Below, piece by piece: positions 1 through 11,843 of a stretch of 64,000 bases of DNA. The first letter of the stretch is position 1. The number at the start of each line of letters is the position of its first letter. The stretch comes from Cloeon dipterum (Eukaryota > Arthropoda > Insecta > Ephemeroptera > Baetidae), in NCBI RefSeq assembly GCF_949628265.1, contig NC_088789.1, positions 30,807,883 through 30,871,882 of the forward strand, read 5' to 3'. The position numbers and the translations under genes are program-made. The notes under the pieces were generated by a model that made no database searches, was not told the DNA's origin, and saw only the letters and a list, made by a program, of their open reading frames with translations.

Positions 1-625
1 AAATAATTGTTGACAAACAAAAGCTGACGTTTCACTGTTCCTCGGTTCTGATTTCATTATTGCACATTTTTTAGAAAGATGACTTTTCTGCATTTCACAA
101 CAATTTAACTCAATCAAGAGTCAGCAACGCAAAATTATCCTTAATTATTCGCCTGTGAAGCTGCGACAATATCGAAAAAAATGGCAGCAATATACCAGTT
201 GTATAAGCCTTTAATAGTGTTTGAAGCCGCCAACAGATGGCGCCATCGTAATAAATTTAATTTTAAGCCACTTGCGCTGCGATTTCAGACTCAATTTTCA
301 TTTCAACTGCTGATGCTGACTTCTCAATTTTTTGAAAGGAAAGAGGGATTAATTAATTTACTTATTATTTAAGAATAGCTCAATAATAATTTAAAAAATT
401 ATTTCACAGGAATTCGCGCCAATTTTAAGCTAATAAGATTTAAAAAATTGCTCCTCCCCTACTCTTTATTAACTGACGAATCATTGTTCATGCGCCTTGC
501 AACTGGGGGTTGGAACAGAGTCACCCTGATTTTAATCAAAAGCAGTCAGCCAAGCAACAGAGAAGCACGAGAGAGGGCCGCTCCAGCCTGCAACCTTATA
601 TATATTTATTTAACTTTATAGAAAA
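1..625. other. upstream region of first ankyrin gene
   Basis: No coding gene is seen before the first ankyrin gene. The end of this stretch (about 540-625) is probably the untranslated first exon of that gene, because GTAGGT follows at 626 and an acceptor TTTTCCAG ends at 772, giving a 147-nt UTR intron. A short dispersed repeat lies at about 213-258 (core GTTTGAAGCCGCCAACAG); the reverse complement of the same sequence is at about 22935-22985. The 63-codon open frame at 181-372 shows no family features and I do not call it a gene. Confidence 0.5.
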
Positions 626-787
626 GTAGGTATCATTTTTTTCTTAACTGCGAGCTGTGAACAAATTAGTCCTTTGGGTTTAAGGTTTAAGTATGCAAGA
701 AAAAATTAAAACTATATATACAATTTTTATTTAATCTGCCTATTTAACTCATATATAATTCTTATTTTCCAGGATTTTCAATAAAAA

Positions 788-2305
788 ATGGATGAATCAG
801 AGTTTAGTGATGACTCAAATGAGAGTTATTACCGTGAGTAACAATTTTAATTGTTGAAATTGGAATTTCAGGCATGTTTTTCTTTTGCAGTTGAAACATC
901 CATTGATGACTCAGCAAATGAAGAAGAGCAGCACGAGGAATTCGATCCATCGGCATCTCTTGAACAAAAGCTGGAATTCATCCACACGAACAATTCCTAC
1001 AGATTTCCAACCATTGTGTACGCGGCAGAATTCGGGGATTTGGAGGTATGCCAGAAACTCTTGGAGCAAGGCGAAGACGTCAACGCTACAGACGAACATG
1101 GCTACGACGTCTATCATTGCGCATCTCTGAACAAAACCTGCGGTTTGGAAATGATCGATTTTTTTGCGGCCCGCGGAGCCAAAATGAAAAGATTAAGTAG
1201 CACTGGCGTTGATGCAGTCGAGCTCGCTTTGAACTATAAAAACGTAGAGTTTGCGACCAAGCTTTTCAATTTATACGAATCGCCGGACAGCTTGCTTTCG
1301 TGTTACCTGCGTCCAAGTAACGACTTGGAATTGATGAAATTTGCTTTTGAGAAGGACCCATCTGTGGCCAAAGTAAAGGGAGAAGACGGATTCGACAAGA
1401 CTATTTCGTATATTTTGGCGGGCTGGTCCAACCTGGAAGAGTTCAAGTGGATTATCAACGTAGCTATCAGCATCGAAGAAGATGTAGTGAAACAGAAAGA
1501 GTGGCAACTTGAAATTCTCAAGTACTCTGCCTTGAACATTCGTCACGGCGAGGATATCGTCAACTTCATGTTTTCTTCGCTCTTCAGGAATTTGAAGAGA
1601 GAAGATTTGACCCCTCTCCTCGTTACTGTCGTGTCATCTTGGATGCCTGAAACTGTGAACGTGAAAGTTGTTGGTCTATTAATCAAACATGGTGCCGACG
1701 TGAATGCAAGCATTAGTGGAAAATCTCTCCTTGATCACTACGTGGCGTTGAATTTATTTTCGGCAGCCAAGTATGTGCACGAATTGAACCCAAAGGAGAT
1801 TTGCGCGAGCACCTTGAATTACGCCGCAGCGAGAGCGGATGTCGGAATGTGCCATTGGCTCGTTGGACGTCGCATGGCCCCCAAGATGAAAGACTTAATT
1901 CCAGATTTCCTCAACAGCATTACACGGAACCACCAACACGGAGCAAATCTCATTTGTCACTTTGCTCCAATTCTGCGTAATTTTGTAAATATTGCCTCCG
2001 GAATGAAGCCATATGATCTAAAGAGTCCACTCCAATCAGCTATGGATAACAAAAACCTCGGAGTTGCAGAGGCTTTGCTCGAAATCGGCGCCGATTTGAA
2101 CGTGAGATATAGGACCCTTAATTTGCTCATCTACTGCTTGGGGATTAATTTTCTGGAAGGCGCCATGTTTGTGTACTCCAAGGACAAGAGCCAGCTGCAG
2201 GCGGGAATAAGGGAAACCGCTATGCACATCGCCAAAATGTATAAAAACCGGGATATGGAGCTATGGCTTCGTATAATAATGGAAGTGCACCCTTTTGGGC
2301 ACTGA
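788..2305 (+). CDS. ankyrin-repeat protein, family copy 1 (two coding exons)
   Basis: Coding exons are 788-833 and 891-2305, joined across a 57-nt phase-1 intron (GTGAGT...TTTTGCAG), giving 486 residues. The first exon encodes an acidic start (MDESEFSDDSNES), as in the paralogues. The long exon has ankyrin helices: the first clear repeat has TIVYAAEFGDLEVCQKLLEQ followed by a DVNATDEHGYDVYH turn; later repeats include LLIKHGADVNA and SAMDNKNLGVAEALLEIGADLNV near the C-terminus. The middle repeats are degenerate. It has no signal peptide or membrane segment, so it is probably a cytosolic or nuclear binding protein; the partner is unknown. It resembles the 36.6-kb copy most in the N-terminal half. 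An ATG at 788 is chosen over any start inside the intron because all relatives use the same two-exon form. Confidence 0.85.
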
Positions 2306-2432
2306 TCAACTCTCTTGAATTTATTTTTTAGGAGAATTATTTAACTTTTCAATGCACGTAACGTATATTTCTATATACTTTTCTTTTATAAGATGTACTT
2401 TCATTTCAAGGCAGATAATCTGATCTTATAGC

Positions 2433-2438
2433 AATAAA
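2433..2438 (+). terminator. poly(A) signal of ankyrin copy 1
   Basis: AATAAA lies 128 nt after the stop codon, inside an AATAAATAAATAA run. Position and spacing fit the 3' end of the upstream ankyrin gene. Confidence 0.5.
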
Positions 2439-2589
2439 TAAATAACTATGCGTACTAATAAATCTTGTGGTATTCCTTACTATGGGCATAATAACAATTC
2501 AATTTGAAAATGCCGATCAAAGCATTGTGTTCTCGTTTATAATTTCAAAAAGACGAAATGCATAAAAAGTTACATTTATGTACAAAATT

Positions 2590-3400
2590 CTTGCAACAAA
2601 AGGTGTACATAATTCTCTAGGAAAAAGATCAAAGAACTATAATGCATCTAAATTTATGTGGATGAGAAAACTTCCAGGAATTCTTGTCAAAAATGTGAAA
2701 CCTTTGAGGGATATCAAAAATCTTGAAAAGGTAGAAATATCTCTCTCTCTCTCTCTCTCTGAAAAACGTTTTATCACAAAATTAATGCTAAAATGCCAAT
2801 GCGAAAATTTCCTTTTAAAAGTAAGCTGATTCTAATCAGCGAGAGCTTTTGATAATTTTTAAATTTTTTTAGCAAATGTTCACTGTTGAATTCGTTATTA
2901 TTGCCCTTTTTTGCAAGAATGAAATTCGCTGGTGGTTGTTGAAAGTTGCGCAATTCAAATCAACAATTTAGGAAAGACCGCCACAAGAGTGACCACACCC
3001 CCTGTGTCTCATCTCAGCTGCTCAGTACTAACTTCTCTAAGGTGGTACAGCGCCACCTTTCCAGTAGCACAGCGCATTTTTGGTACGTCTGCAGGTGAAA
3101 GTTTCGAAATCTTGGAGCGATCAGTCACGTTGCAATTCGATTTCCTCATTAACGTGTTCTGATAATTCATCAAGAGCTATCTGAATATTCTTTAACTTGA
3201 ATTTCGCATGCATAATTTAAAAAAGAGGTACCATAAAAAGGTTCAAATATTCTTGTAATGAAAGGGAGCAATAATTCTTTAAAAAAAGGTCAAAGAACTT
3301 CATCACCTGAATATATTCGTGGATGAGAAAGATTTCAGGAATTCTTGTAGAAAATGTGAAACCTTTGAGGAACATTAAGATTCTTAAAAAGGTAGAATTA
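2590..3400. repeat. pair of diverged direct repeats, about 150 bp each
   Basis: About 2590-2745 and 3250-3400 are diverged direct copies. Shared stretches include GATCAAAGAACT or GGTCAAAGAACT, then GTGGATGAGAAA, CAGGAATTCTTGT and AATGTGAAACCTTTGAGG. The first copy runs into a (CT)10 microsatellite at 2741-2760. Nothing coding is seen between them; 3030-3140 carries the dispersed motif (CTTGGAGCGATCAGTCACGTTGCAA) also seen near 12150 and 15120. Confidence 0.6.
2741..2760. repeat. (CT)10 microsatellite
   Basis: Ten uninterrupted CT units. A similar CT run occurs at 42767-42795. Confidence 0.95.
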
Positions 3401-4031
3401 ACTATAGGGCTGTGAGCTTTAGACAGTTGTTATTTTCGGAAACTATTTATTAAGAAGTGTTATCAGATTAATTTAGATGGTGTTGGTTTTGGTCGATTGC
3501 TTATTTTTTTCCACTTCATACCCTTTTGAATGTAGCGGAAAGCCATGAAGGGCTTTCTGCTTTTTTACTAAATTAAAGTTAGCAATACATGCCATTATGT
3601 CAACCTTCTATAGTTTAAAGCGCATGCGCTGTCAGAGAAAGTTTAATAATGGTGTGAAAGTCTGCAAGCAGGGCCCCATGAACGACCAAAATATTAATGT
3701 TGGCTTTCAGCAATGGACAGTTTAAGAATGGACTCCGATCTTAAAGTTTAGTTTCTACAGCTTCAAGGTTTTTGGCCTCCATAGGGTTGACTTTTATCAA
3801 TGTATTAATGTAATCTTACTAAAAGTGTAATCTTCAAGTATAGGAAGATAAATAAAACAAAAATGTTGCATTTTCTATACATAGGGTGACATGATTAGCC
3901 TATTTATTTTATTTATCGCCAAATAATTCGCATAAACACCTTTGGAATCGAATGTAAGCGATCAAATAAATGCAATGTTTTATTTACAACATAGTAAATC
4001 CAATCGGAAAAATTCGAAATGAAAATACTTG

Positions 4032-4955
4032 ATCAGTGCGTTGCAAATTCTTCCACAGAATCAATTCATTCCTCTTCACTTTTGCCCAGAAAGCTGTAGA
4101 TCAGCATGAGCAATTTATGATATTTCAAGCTCAGGTCGGTGCCCATCTCCAACAAGGTCTCGAAAACATCAAGGTTCAACTACGTTCAACCACATGGAGA
4201 AGAGCTCGACCTGCTTTTTTTGTTGACGACATTGACGTTCGCATGCAGTTTTGCAACAAAATGATCAATGATTTCTTTGCCGTACATCTGGTTTTGCGCA
4301 GCGGCGTTGAAAAAATTCGGTGTGGGTTCCAGGGCTGGGTTCAGCTCAAGCAGCCACTCAATCATGTTGACGTCCGAGCCCAGTGCCGCGTAGCACAGCG
4401 TGGTCGGGTCTAACTCTTGTGGACTCAGATTATGCAAGAACTTGGCAGTGTGGAGGAAGTTTCTTGAGACGCAGTAGTGAAAGAAAGTTTTCAAGTCGAT
4501 TCCACGGCTGTGGAATAAAGCAAGAAGGTCATGGTTCAAAAAAGGCAAGCCAGCCTCCACGGTACTTTGGATGATCGATATAAAGTCTTCTTTCGTCACG
4601 TTGCAATCCACGGATTCCATCATGAAACGTGCGATTGCTTCTCCATGATCAGAATTGACAAAAGCAGTCTGAAGAATTACAAGTTGCCATTCTTTGCTGC
4701 GAACCAATTTCTTGTCAAAGAGGCTGGCTTTCTCGTAAATCCACTTGAACGTCTCTAGATCTGAGAATGCAGCCGCTTTGGTCAGTAGATCCGTGTTCAA
4801 TTCGGTTTCGTTCTTGTCTTTAAACAATGAAGCATTCTTCCCAAAAATGAGTCTCAACGTAGTCAGACCTCTGGCGACGGAAACACAATCACGGAACTCA
4901 CGGTCATTGCTCTCAATTGCTTCTTTTCCTAAATTTTCCATGTTGCACGGAATCC
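4032..4955 (-). pseudogene. ankyrin-family pseudogene with fused first exon
   Basis: The reverse strand begins like the family (acceptor ending at 4956, ATG at 4941, MENLGKEAIESND), but the sequence then runs straight through the old splice donor (CCGTGAGTTC) into ankyrin sequence that matches residues about 110 onward of the 13-kb copy (VARGLTTLR...). A deletion thus removed the intron and about 100 codons and left an in-frame fusion. The open frame continues to 4186 (251 codons). An extra A in an A-run near 4220 shifts the frame, and the C-terminal repeats after it are scrambled and shortened. Homology continues to about 4032, where the family stop context TGATCAGTGC survives out of context. 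The surviving 251-codon frame could still make a short protein, but I judge it a pseudogene. Confidence 0.8.
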
Positions 4956-5267
4956 TGTGAACAATAAATTTGAATTATTAGTTTTTTTTATCAAAATGGA
5001 ATGGAGAGCCCAAATTTTTCCACGAAATCTCTGAGGAAAAATTTGAGCCTTTTGTTAGAATTTTCCTTTTCCAACGCCTCAACAAACGTCAACAAATCAA
5101 GATTTAAAGACCCATGCCAAGAGTTTTCAATATTATTATGACCACCGGGTGCCCGATTAATGCGATGCGCAGATATGCCGTTTGGTAGAGTAATGCGGGA
5201 AAGTTACAGACGCGTAAAATTGAATTTATCATGAAAATACCAGCAGGATGAATATTGTTGTCGGTAT

Positions 5268-8200
5268 CCGCGAGCCGCCACGTATCACCGAGACCGCGAG
5301 CCACCGTGACCATTGGCCGCCGCGTATCGCCGAGACCGCGTACCGCCGTGACCGTTGGCCGCCGCGTAACGCCGAGACCGCGAGCCGCCGCGTAACGCCG
5401 AGACCGCGAGCCGCCGTGACCGTTGGCCGCCGCGTATCGCCGAGACCGCGAGCCGCCGCGTATCGCCGAGACCGCGAGCCGCCGTGACCGTTGGCCACCG
5501 CGTATCGCCGAGACCGCGAGCCACCGTGACCGTTGGCCGCCGCGTATCGCCGAGACCGCGAGCCGCCGTGACCGCGAGCCGCCGCGTATCGCCGAGACCG
5601 CGAGCCGCCGTGACCGCGAGCCGCCGCGTATCGCCGAGACCGAGAGCCGCCGTGACCGTTGGCCGCCGCGTATCGCCGAGACCGCGAGCCGCCGTGACCG
5701 TTGGCCGCCGCGTATCGCCGAGACCGCGAGCCGCCGTGACCGAGAGCCGCCGTGACCGTTGGCCGCCGCGTATCGCCGAGACCGCGAGCCGCCGTGACCG
5801 TTGGCCGCCGCGTATCGCCGAGACCGCGAGCCGCCGTGACCGCGAGCCGCCGTGACCGTTGGCCGCCGCGTATCGCCGAGACCGCGAGCCGCCGTGACCG
5901 TTGGCCGCCGCGTATCGCCGAGACCGCGAGCCGCCGTGACCGCGAGCCGCCGTGACCGTTGGCCGCCGCGTATCGCCGAGACCGCGAGCCGCCGAGACCG
6001 CGAGCCGCCGTGACCGTTGGCCGCCGCGTATCGCCGAGACCGCGAGCCGCCAAGACCGCGAGCCGCCGTGACCGTTGGCCGCCGCGTAACGCCGAGACCG
6101 CGAGCCGCAGCGTATCGCCGAGACCGCGAGCCGCCAAGACCGCGAGCCGCCGTGACCGTTGGCCGCCGCGTATCGCCGAGACCGCGAGCCGCCGCGTATC
6201 GCCGAGACCGCGAGCCGCCGTGACCGTTGGCCACCGCGTATCGCCGAGACCGCGAGCCACCGTGACCGTTGGCCGCCGCGTATCGCCGAGACCGCGAGCC
6301 GCCGTGACCGCGAGCCGCCGCGTATCGCCGAGACCGCGAGCCGCCGTGACCGCGAGCCGCCGCGTATCGCCGAGACCGAGAGCCGCCGTGACCGTTGGCC
6401 GCCGCGTATCGCCGAGACCGCGAGCCGCCGTGACCGTTGGCCGCCGCGTATCGCCGAGACCGCGAGCCGCCGTGACCGAGAGCCGCCGTGACCGTTGGCC
6501 GCCGCGTATCGCCGAGACCGCGAGCCGCCGTGACCGTTGGCCGCCGCGTATCGCCGAGACCGCGAGCCGCCGTGACCGCGAGCCGCCGTGACCGTGGGCC
6601 GCCGCGTATCGCCGAGACCGAGAGCCGCCGTGACCGTTGGCCGCCGCGTATCGCCGAGACCGCGAGCCGCCGTGACCGAGAGCCGCCGTGACCGTTGGCC
6701 GCCGCGTATCGCCGAGACCGCGAGCCGCCGTGACCGTTGGCCGCCGCGTATCGCCGAGACCGCGAGCCGCCGTGACCGCGAGCCGCCGTGACCGCGGGCC
6801 GCCGCGTATCGCCGAGACCGCGAGCCGCCAAGACCGCGAGCCGCCGCGTATCGCCGAGACCGCGAGCCGCCGTGACCGTTGGCCGCCGCGTATCGCCGAG
6901 ACCGCGAGCCGCCGTGACCGTTGGCCGCCGCGTATCGCCGAGACCGCGAGCCGCCGAGACCGCGAGCCGCCGTGACCGCGTGCCGCCGCGTATCGCCGAG
7001 ACCGCGAGCCGCCGAGACCGCGAGCCGCCGCGTATCGCCGAGACCGCGAGCCGCCGTGACCGTTGGCCGCCGCGTATCGCCGAGACCGCGAGCCGCCGTG
7101 ACCGTTGGCCGCCGCGTATCGCCGAGACCGCGAGCCGCCGTGACCGCGAGCCGCCGTGACCGTTGGCCGCCGCGTATCGCCGAGACCGCGAGCCGCCGAG
7201 ACCGCGAGCCGCCGTGACCGTTGGCCGCCGCGTATCGCCGAGACCGCGAGCCGCCAAGACCGCGAGCCGCCGCGTATCGCCGAGACCGCGAGCCGCCGTG
7301 ACCGTGGGCCGCCGCGTATCGCCGAGACCGCGAGCCGCCGTGACCGTTGGCCGCCGCGTATCGCCGAGACCGCGAGCCGCCGTGACCGCGAGCCGCCGTG
7401 ACCGTTGGCCGCCGCGTATCGCCGAGACCGCGAGCCGCCGAGACCGCGAGCCGCCGTGACCGTTGGCCGCCGCGTATCGCCGAGACCGCGAGCCGCCAAG
7501 ACCGCGAGCCGCCGCGTATCGCCGAGACCGCGAGCCGCCGTGACCGTTGGCCGCCGCGTATCGCCGAGACCGCGAGCCGCCGTGACCGTTGGCCGCTGCG
7601 TAACGCCGAGACCGCGAGCCGCAGCGTATCGCCGAGACCGCGAGCCGCCGTGACCGTTGGCCGCCGCGTATCGCCGCGACCGCGAGCCGCCGTGACCGCG
7701 AGCCGCCGCGTATCGCCGAGACCGCGAGCCGCCGTGACCGCGAGCCGCCGCGTATCGCCGAGACCGCGAGCCGCCGTGACCGTTGGCCGCCGCGTATCGC
7801 CGAGACCGCGAGCCGCCGTGACCGCGAGCCGCCGCGTATCGCCGAGACCGCGAGCCGCCGTGACCGTTGGCCGCTGCGTAACGCCGAGACCGCGAGCCGC
7901 CGTGACCGTTGGCCGCTGCGTAACGCCGAGACCGCGAGCCGCCGTGACCGTTGGCCGCTGCGTAACGCCGAGACCGCGAGCCGCCGTGACCGTTGGCCGC
8001 TGCGTAACGCCGAGACCGCGAGCCGCCGTGACCGTTGGCCGCCGCGTATCGCCGAGACCGCGAGCCGCCGTGACCGTTGGCCGCCGCGTATCGCCGAGAC
8101 CGCGAGCCGCCGTGACCGTTGGCCGCTGCGTAACGCCGAGACCGCGAGCCGCCGTGACCGTTGGCCGCTGCGTAACGCCGAGACCGCGAGCCGCCGCGTA

Positions 8201-11200
8201 TCGCCGAGACCGCGAGCCGCCGTGACCGCGAGCCGCCGCGTATCGCCGAGACCGAGAGCCGCCGTGACCGTTGGCCGCCGCGTATCGCCGAGACCGCGAG
8301 CCGCCGTGACCGTTGGCCGCCGCGTATCGCCGAGACCGCGAGCCGCCGTGACCGAGAGCCGCCGTGACCGTTGGCCGCCGCGTATCGCCGAGACCGCGAG
8401 CCGCCGTGACCGTTGGCCGCCGCGTATCGCCGAGACCGCGAGCCGCCGTGACCGCGAGCCGCCGTGACCGTTGGCCGCCGCGTATCGCCGAGACCGAGAG
8501 CCGCCGTGACCGTTGGCCGCCGCGTATCGCCGAGACCGCGAGCCGCCGTGACCGAGAGCCGCCGTGACCGTTGGCCGCCGCGTATCGCCGAGACCGCGAG
8601 CCGCCGTGACCGTTGGCCGCCGCGTATCGCCGAGACCGCGAGCCGCCGTGACCGCGAGCCGCCGTGACCGTTGGCCGCCGCGTATCGCCGAGACCGCGAG
8701 CCGCCAAGACCGCGAGCCGCCGCGTATCGCCGAGACCGCGAGCCGCCGTGACCGTTGGCCGCCGCGTATCGCCGAGACCGCGAGCCGCCGTGACCGTTGG
8801 CCGCCGCGTATCGCCGAGACCGCGAGCCGCCGAGACCGCGAGCCGCCGTGACCGTTGGCCGCCGCGTATCGCCGAGACCGCGAGCCGCCAAGACCGCGAG
8901 CCGCCGCGTATCGCCGAGACCGCGAGCCGCCGTGACCGTTGGCCGCCGCGTATCGCCGAGACCGCGAGCCGCCGTGACCGTTGGCCGCCGCGTATCGCCG
9001 AGACCGCGAGCCGCCGTGACCGCGAGCCGCCGCGACCGTTGGCCGCCGCGTGTCGCCGAGACCGCGAGCCGCCGAGACCGCGAGCCGCCGTGACCGTTGG
9101 CCGCCGCGTATCGCCGAGACCGCGAGCCGCCAAGACCGCGAGCCGCCGCGTATCGCCGAGACCGCGAGCCGCCGTGACCGTTGGCCGCCGCGTATCGCCG
9201 AGACCGCGAGCCGCCGTGACCGTTGGCCGCCGCGTATCGCCGAGACCGCGAGCCGCCGTGACCGCGAGCCGCCGTGACCGTTGGCCGCCGCGTATCGCCG
9301 AGACCGCGAGCCGCCGAGACCGCGAGCCGCCGTGACCGTTGGCCGCCGCGTATCGCCGAGACCGCGAGCCGCCGAGACCGCGAGCCGCCGCGTATCGCCG
9401 AGACCGCGAGCCGCCGTGACCGTTGGCCGCCGCGTATCGCCGAGACCGCGAGCCGCCGTGACCGTTGGCCGCTGCGTAACGCCGAGACCGCGAGCCGCAG
9501 CGTATCGCCGAGACCGCGAGCCGCCGTGACCGTTGGCCGCCGCGTATCGCCGCGACCGCGAGCCGCCGTGACCGCGAGCCGCCGCGTATCGCCGAGACCG
9601 CGAGCCGCCGTGACCGCGAGCCGCCGCGTATCGCCGAGACCGCGAGCCGCCGTGACCGTTGGCCGCCGCGTATCGCCGAGACCGCGAGCCGCCGTGACCG
9701 CGAGCCGCCGCGTATCGCCGAGACCGCGAGCCGCCGTGACCGTTGGCCGCTGCGTAACGCCGAGACCGCGAGCCGCCGTGACCGTTGGCCGCTGCGTAAC
9801 GCCGAGACCGCGAGCCGCCGTGACCGTTGGCCGCTGCGTAACGCCGAGACCGCGAGCCGCCGTGACCGTTGGCCGCTGCGTAACGCCGAGACCGCGAGCC
9901 GCCGTGACCGTTGGCCGCTGCGTAACGCCGAGACCGCGAGCCGCCGTGACCGCGAGCCGCCGCGTATCGCCGAGACCGCGAGCCGCCGTGACCGTTGGCC
10001 GCTGCGTAACGCCGAGACCGCGAGCCGCCGTGACCGCGAGCCGCCGCGTAACGCCGAGACCGCGAGCCACAGCGTATCGCCGAGACCGCGAGCCACCGTG
10101 ACCGTTGGCCGCCGCGTATCGCCGAGACCGCGAGCCGCCGTGACCGTTGGCCGCCGCGTATCGCCGAGACCGCGAGCCGCCGTGACCGTTGGCCGCTGCG
10201 TAACGCCGAGACCGCGAGCCGCCGTGACCGTTGGCCGCTGCGTAACGCCGAGACCGCGAGCCGCCGTGACCGCGAGCCGCCGCGTATCGCCGAGACCGCG
10301 AGCCGCCGTGACCGTTGGCCGCCGCGTACCGCCGAGACCGCGAGCCGCCGTGACCGCGAGCCGCCGCGTAACGCCGAGACCGCGAGCCACAGCGTATCGC
10401 CGAGACCGCGAGCCACCGTGACCGTTGGCCGCCGCGTATCGCCGAGACCGCGAGCCGCCGTGACCGTTGGCCGCCGCGTATCGCCGAGACCGCGAGCCGC
10501 CGTGACCGCGAGCCGCCGCGTATCGCCGAGACCGTGAGCCGCCGTGACCGTTGGCCGCTGCGTAACGCCGAGACCGCGAGCCACAGCGTATCGCCGAGAC
10601 CGCGAGCCACCGTGACCGTTGGTCGCTGCGTAACGCCGAGACCGCGAGCCGCCGTGACCGTTGGCCGCTGCGTAACGCCGAGACCGCGAGCCGCCGTGAC
10701 CGTTGGCCGCTGCGTAACGCCGAGACCGCGAGCCGCCGTGACCGTTGGCCGCCGCGTATCGCCGAGACCGCGAGCCACAGCGTATCGCCGAGACCGCGAG
10801 CCACCGTGACCGTTGGCCGCCGCGTATCGCCGAGACCGCGAGCCGCCGTGACCGTTGGTCGCTGCGTAACGCCGAGACCGCGAGCCGCCGTGACCGTTGG
10901 CCGCTGCGTAACGCCGAGACCGCGAGCCACAGCGTATCGCCGAGACCGCGAGCCACCGTGACCGTTGGCCGCCGCGTATCGCCGAGACCGCGAGCCGCCG
11001 TGACCGTTGGCCGCCGCGTATCGCCGAGACCGCGAGCCGCCGTGACCGTTGGCCGCCGCGTATCGCCGAGACCGCGAGCCGCCGTGACCGCGAGCCGCCG
11101 CGTATCGCCGAGACCGCGAGCCGCCGTGACCGTTGGCCGCCGCGTATCGCCGAGACCGCGAGCCGCCGTGACCGTTGGCCGCCGCGTATCGCCGAGACCG

Positions 11201-11843
11201 CGAGCCGCCGTGACCGCGAGCCGCCGCGTATCGCCGAGACCGCGAGCCGCCGTGACCGTTGGCCGCTGCGTATCGCCGAGACCGCGAGCCGCCGTGACCG
11301 TTGGCCGCCGCGTATCGCCGAGACCGCGAGCCGCCGTGACCGTTGGCCGCCGCGTATCGCCGAGACCGCGAGCCGCCGTGACCGTTGGCCGCCGCGTATC
11401 GCCGAGACCGCGAGCCGCCGTGACCGCGAGCCGCCGCGTATCGCCGAGACCGCGAGCCGCCGTGACCGTTGGCCGCGTATCGCCGAGACCGCGAGCCGCC
11501 GTGACCGCGAGCCGCCGCGTATCGCCGAGACCGCGAGCCACCGTGACCGTTGGCCGCCGCGTATCGCCGAGACCGCGAGCCGCCGTGACCGTTGGCCGCC
11601 GCGTATCGCCGAGACCGCGAGCCGCCGTGACCGTTGGCCACCGCGTATCGCCGAGACCGCGAGCCGCCGTGACCGTTGGCCGCTGCGTAACGCCGAGACC
11701 GCGAGCCGCCGTGACCGCGAGCCGCCGCGTAACGCCGAGACCGCGAGCCACAGCGTATCGCCGAGACCGCGAGCCACCGTGACCGTTGGCCGCCGCGTAT
11801 CGCCGAGACCGCGAGCCGCCGTGACCGTTGGCCGCCGCGTATG
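5268..11843. repeat. GC-rich satellite of 16- and 26-bp modules
   Basis: A 6,576-bp tandem array of about 150 units. The commonest period is 42 bp, made of a 26-bp module (GACCGTTGGCCGCCGCG plus TATCGCCGA) and a 16-bp module (GACCGCGAGCCGCCGT). Both begin GACCG...GCCGCCG. Recombined modules (for example GACCGCGAGCCGCCG plus CGTATCGCCGA) make the spacing vary between 42 and 68 bp. It is strongly GC- and CpG-rich against AT-rich flanks. The modules contain no stop in any reverse-strand frame, so three overlapping frames of more than 2,100 codons run through the array; this is a property of the repeat, not evidence of a gene. Confidence 0.97.
6222..9976. repeat. higher-order repeat, 1,876 bp, two tandem copies
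   Basis: Inside the satellite, the irregular pattern of modules repeats at a fixed offset of 1,876 bp: features at 6346, 6488, 6588, 6688, 6788 and 7398 recur at 8222, 8364, 8464, 8564, 8664 and 9274. A shorter block at 5423-5755 also recurs at 6159-6491 (offset 736 bp). Exact edges of the 1,876-bp units are uncertain by a few hundred bases. Confidence 0.75.

Noticed and set aside
5104-11777. Giant Arg-rich reverse-strand proteins of 2,118-2,215 codons
   Set aside because: All three frames are open at once because the satellite modules contain no stop; no domain, no splice signals, and no frame preference.
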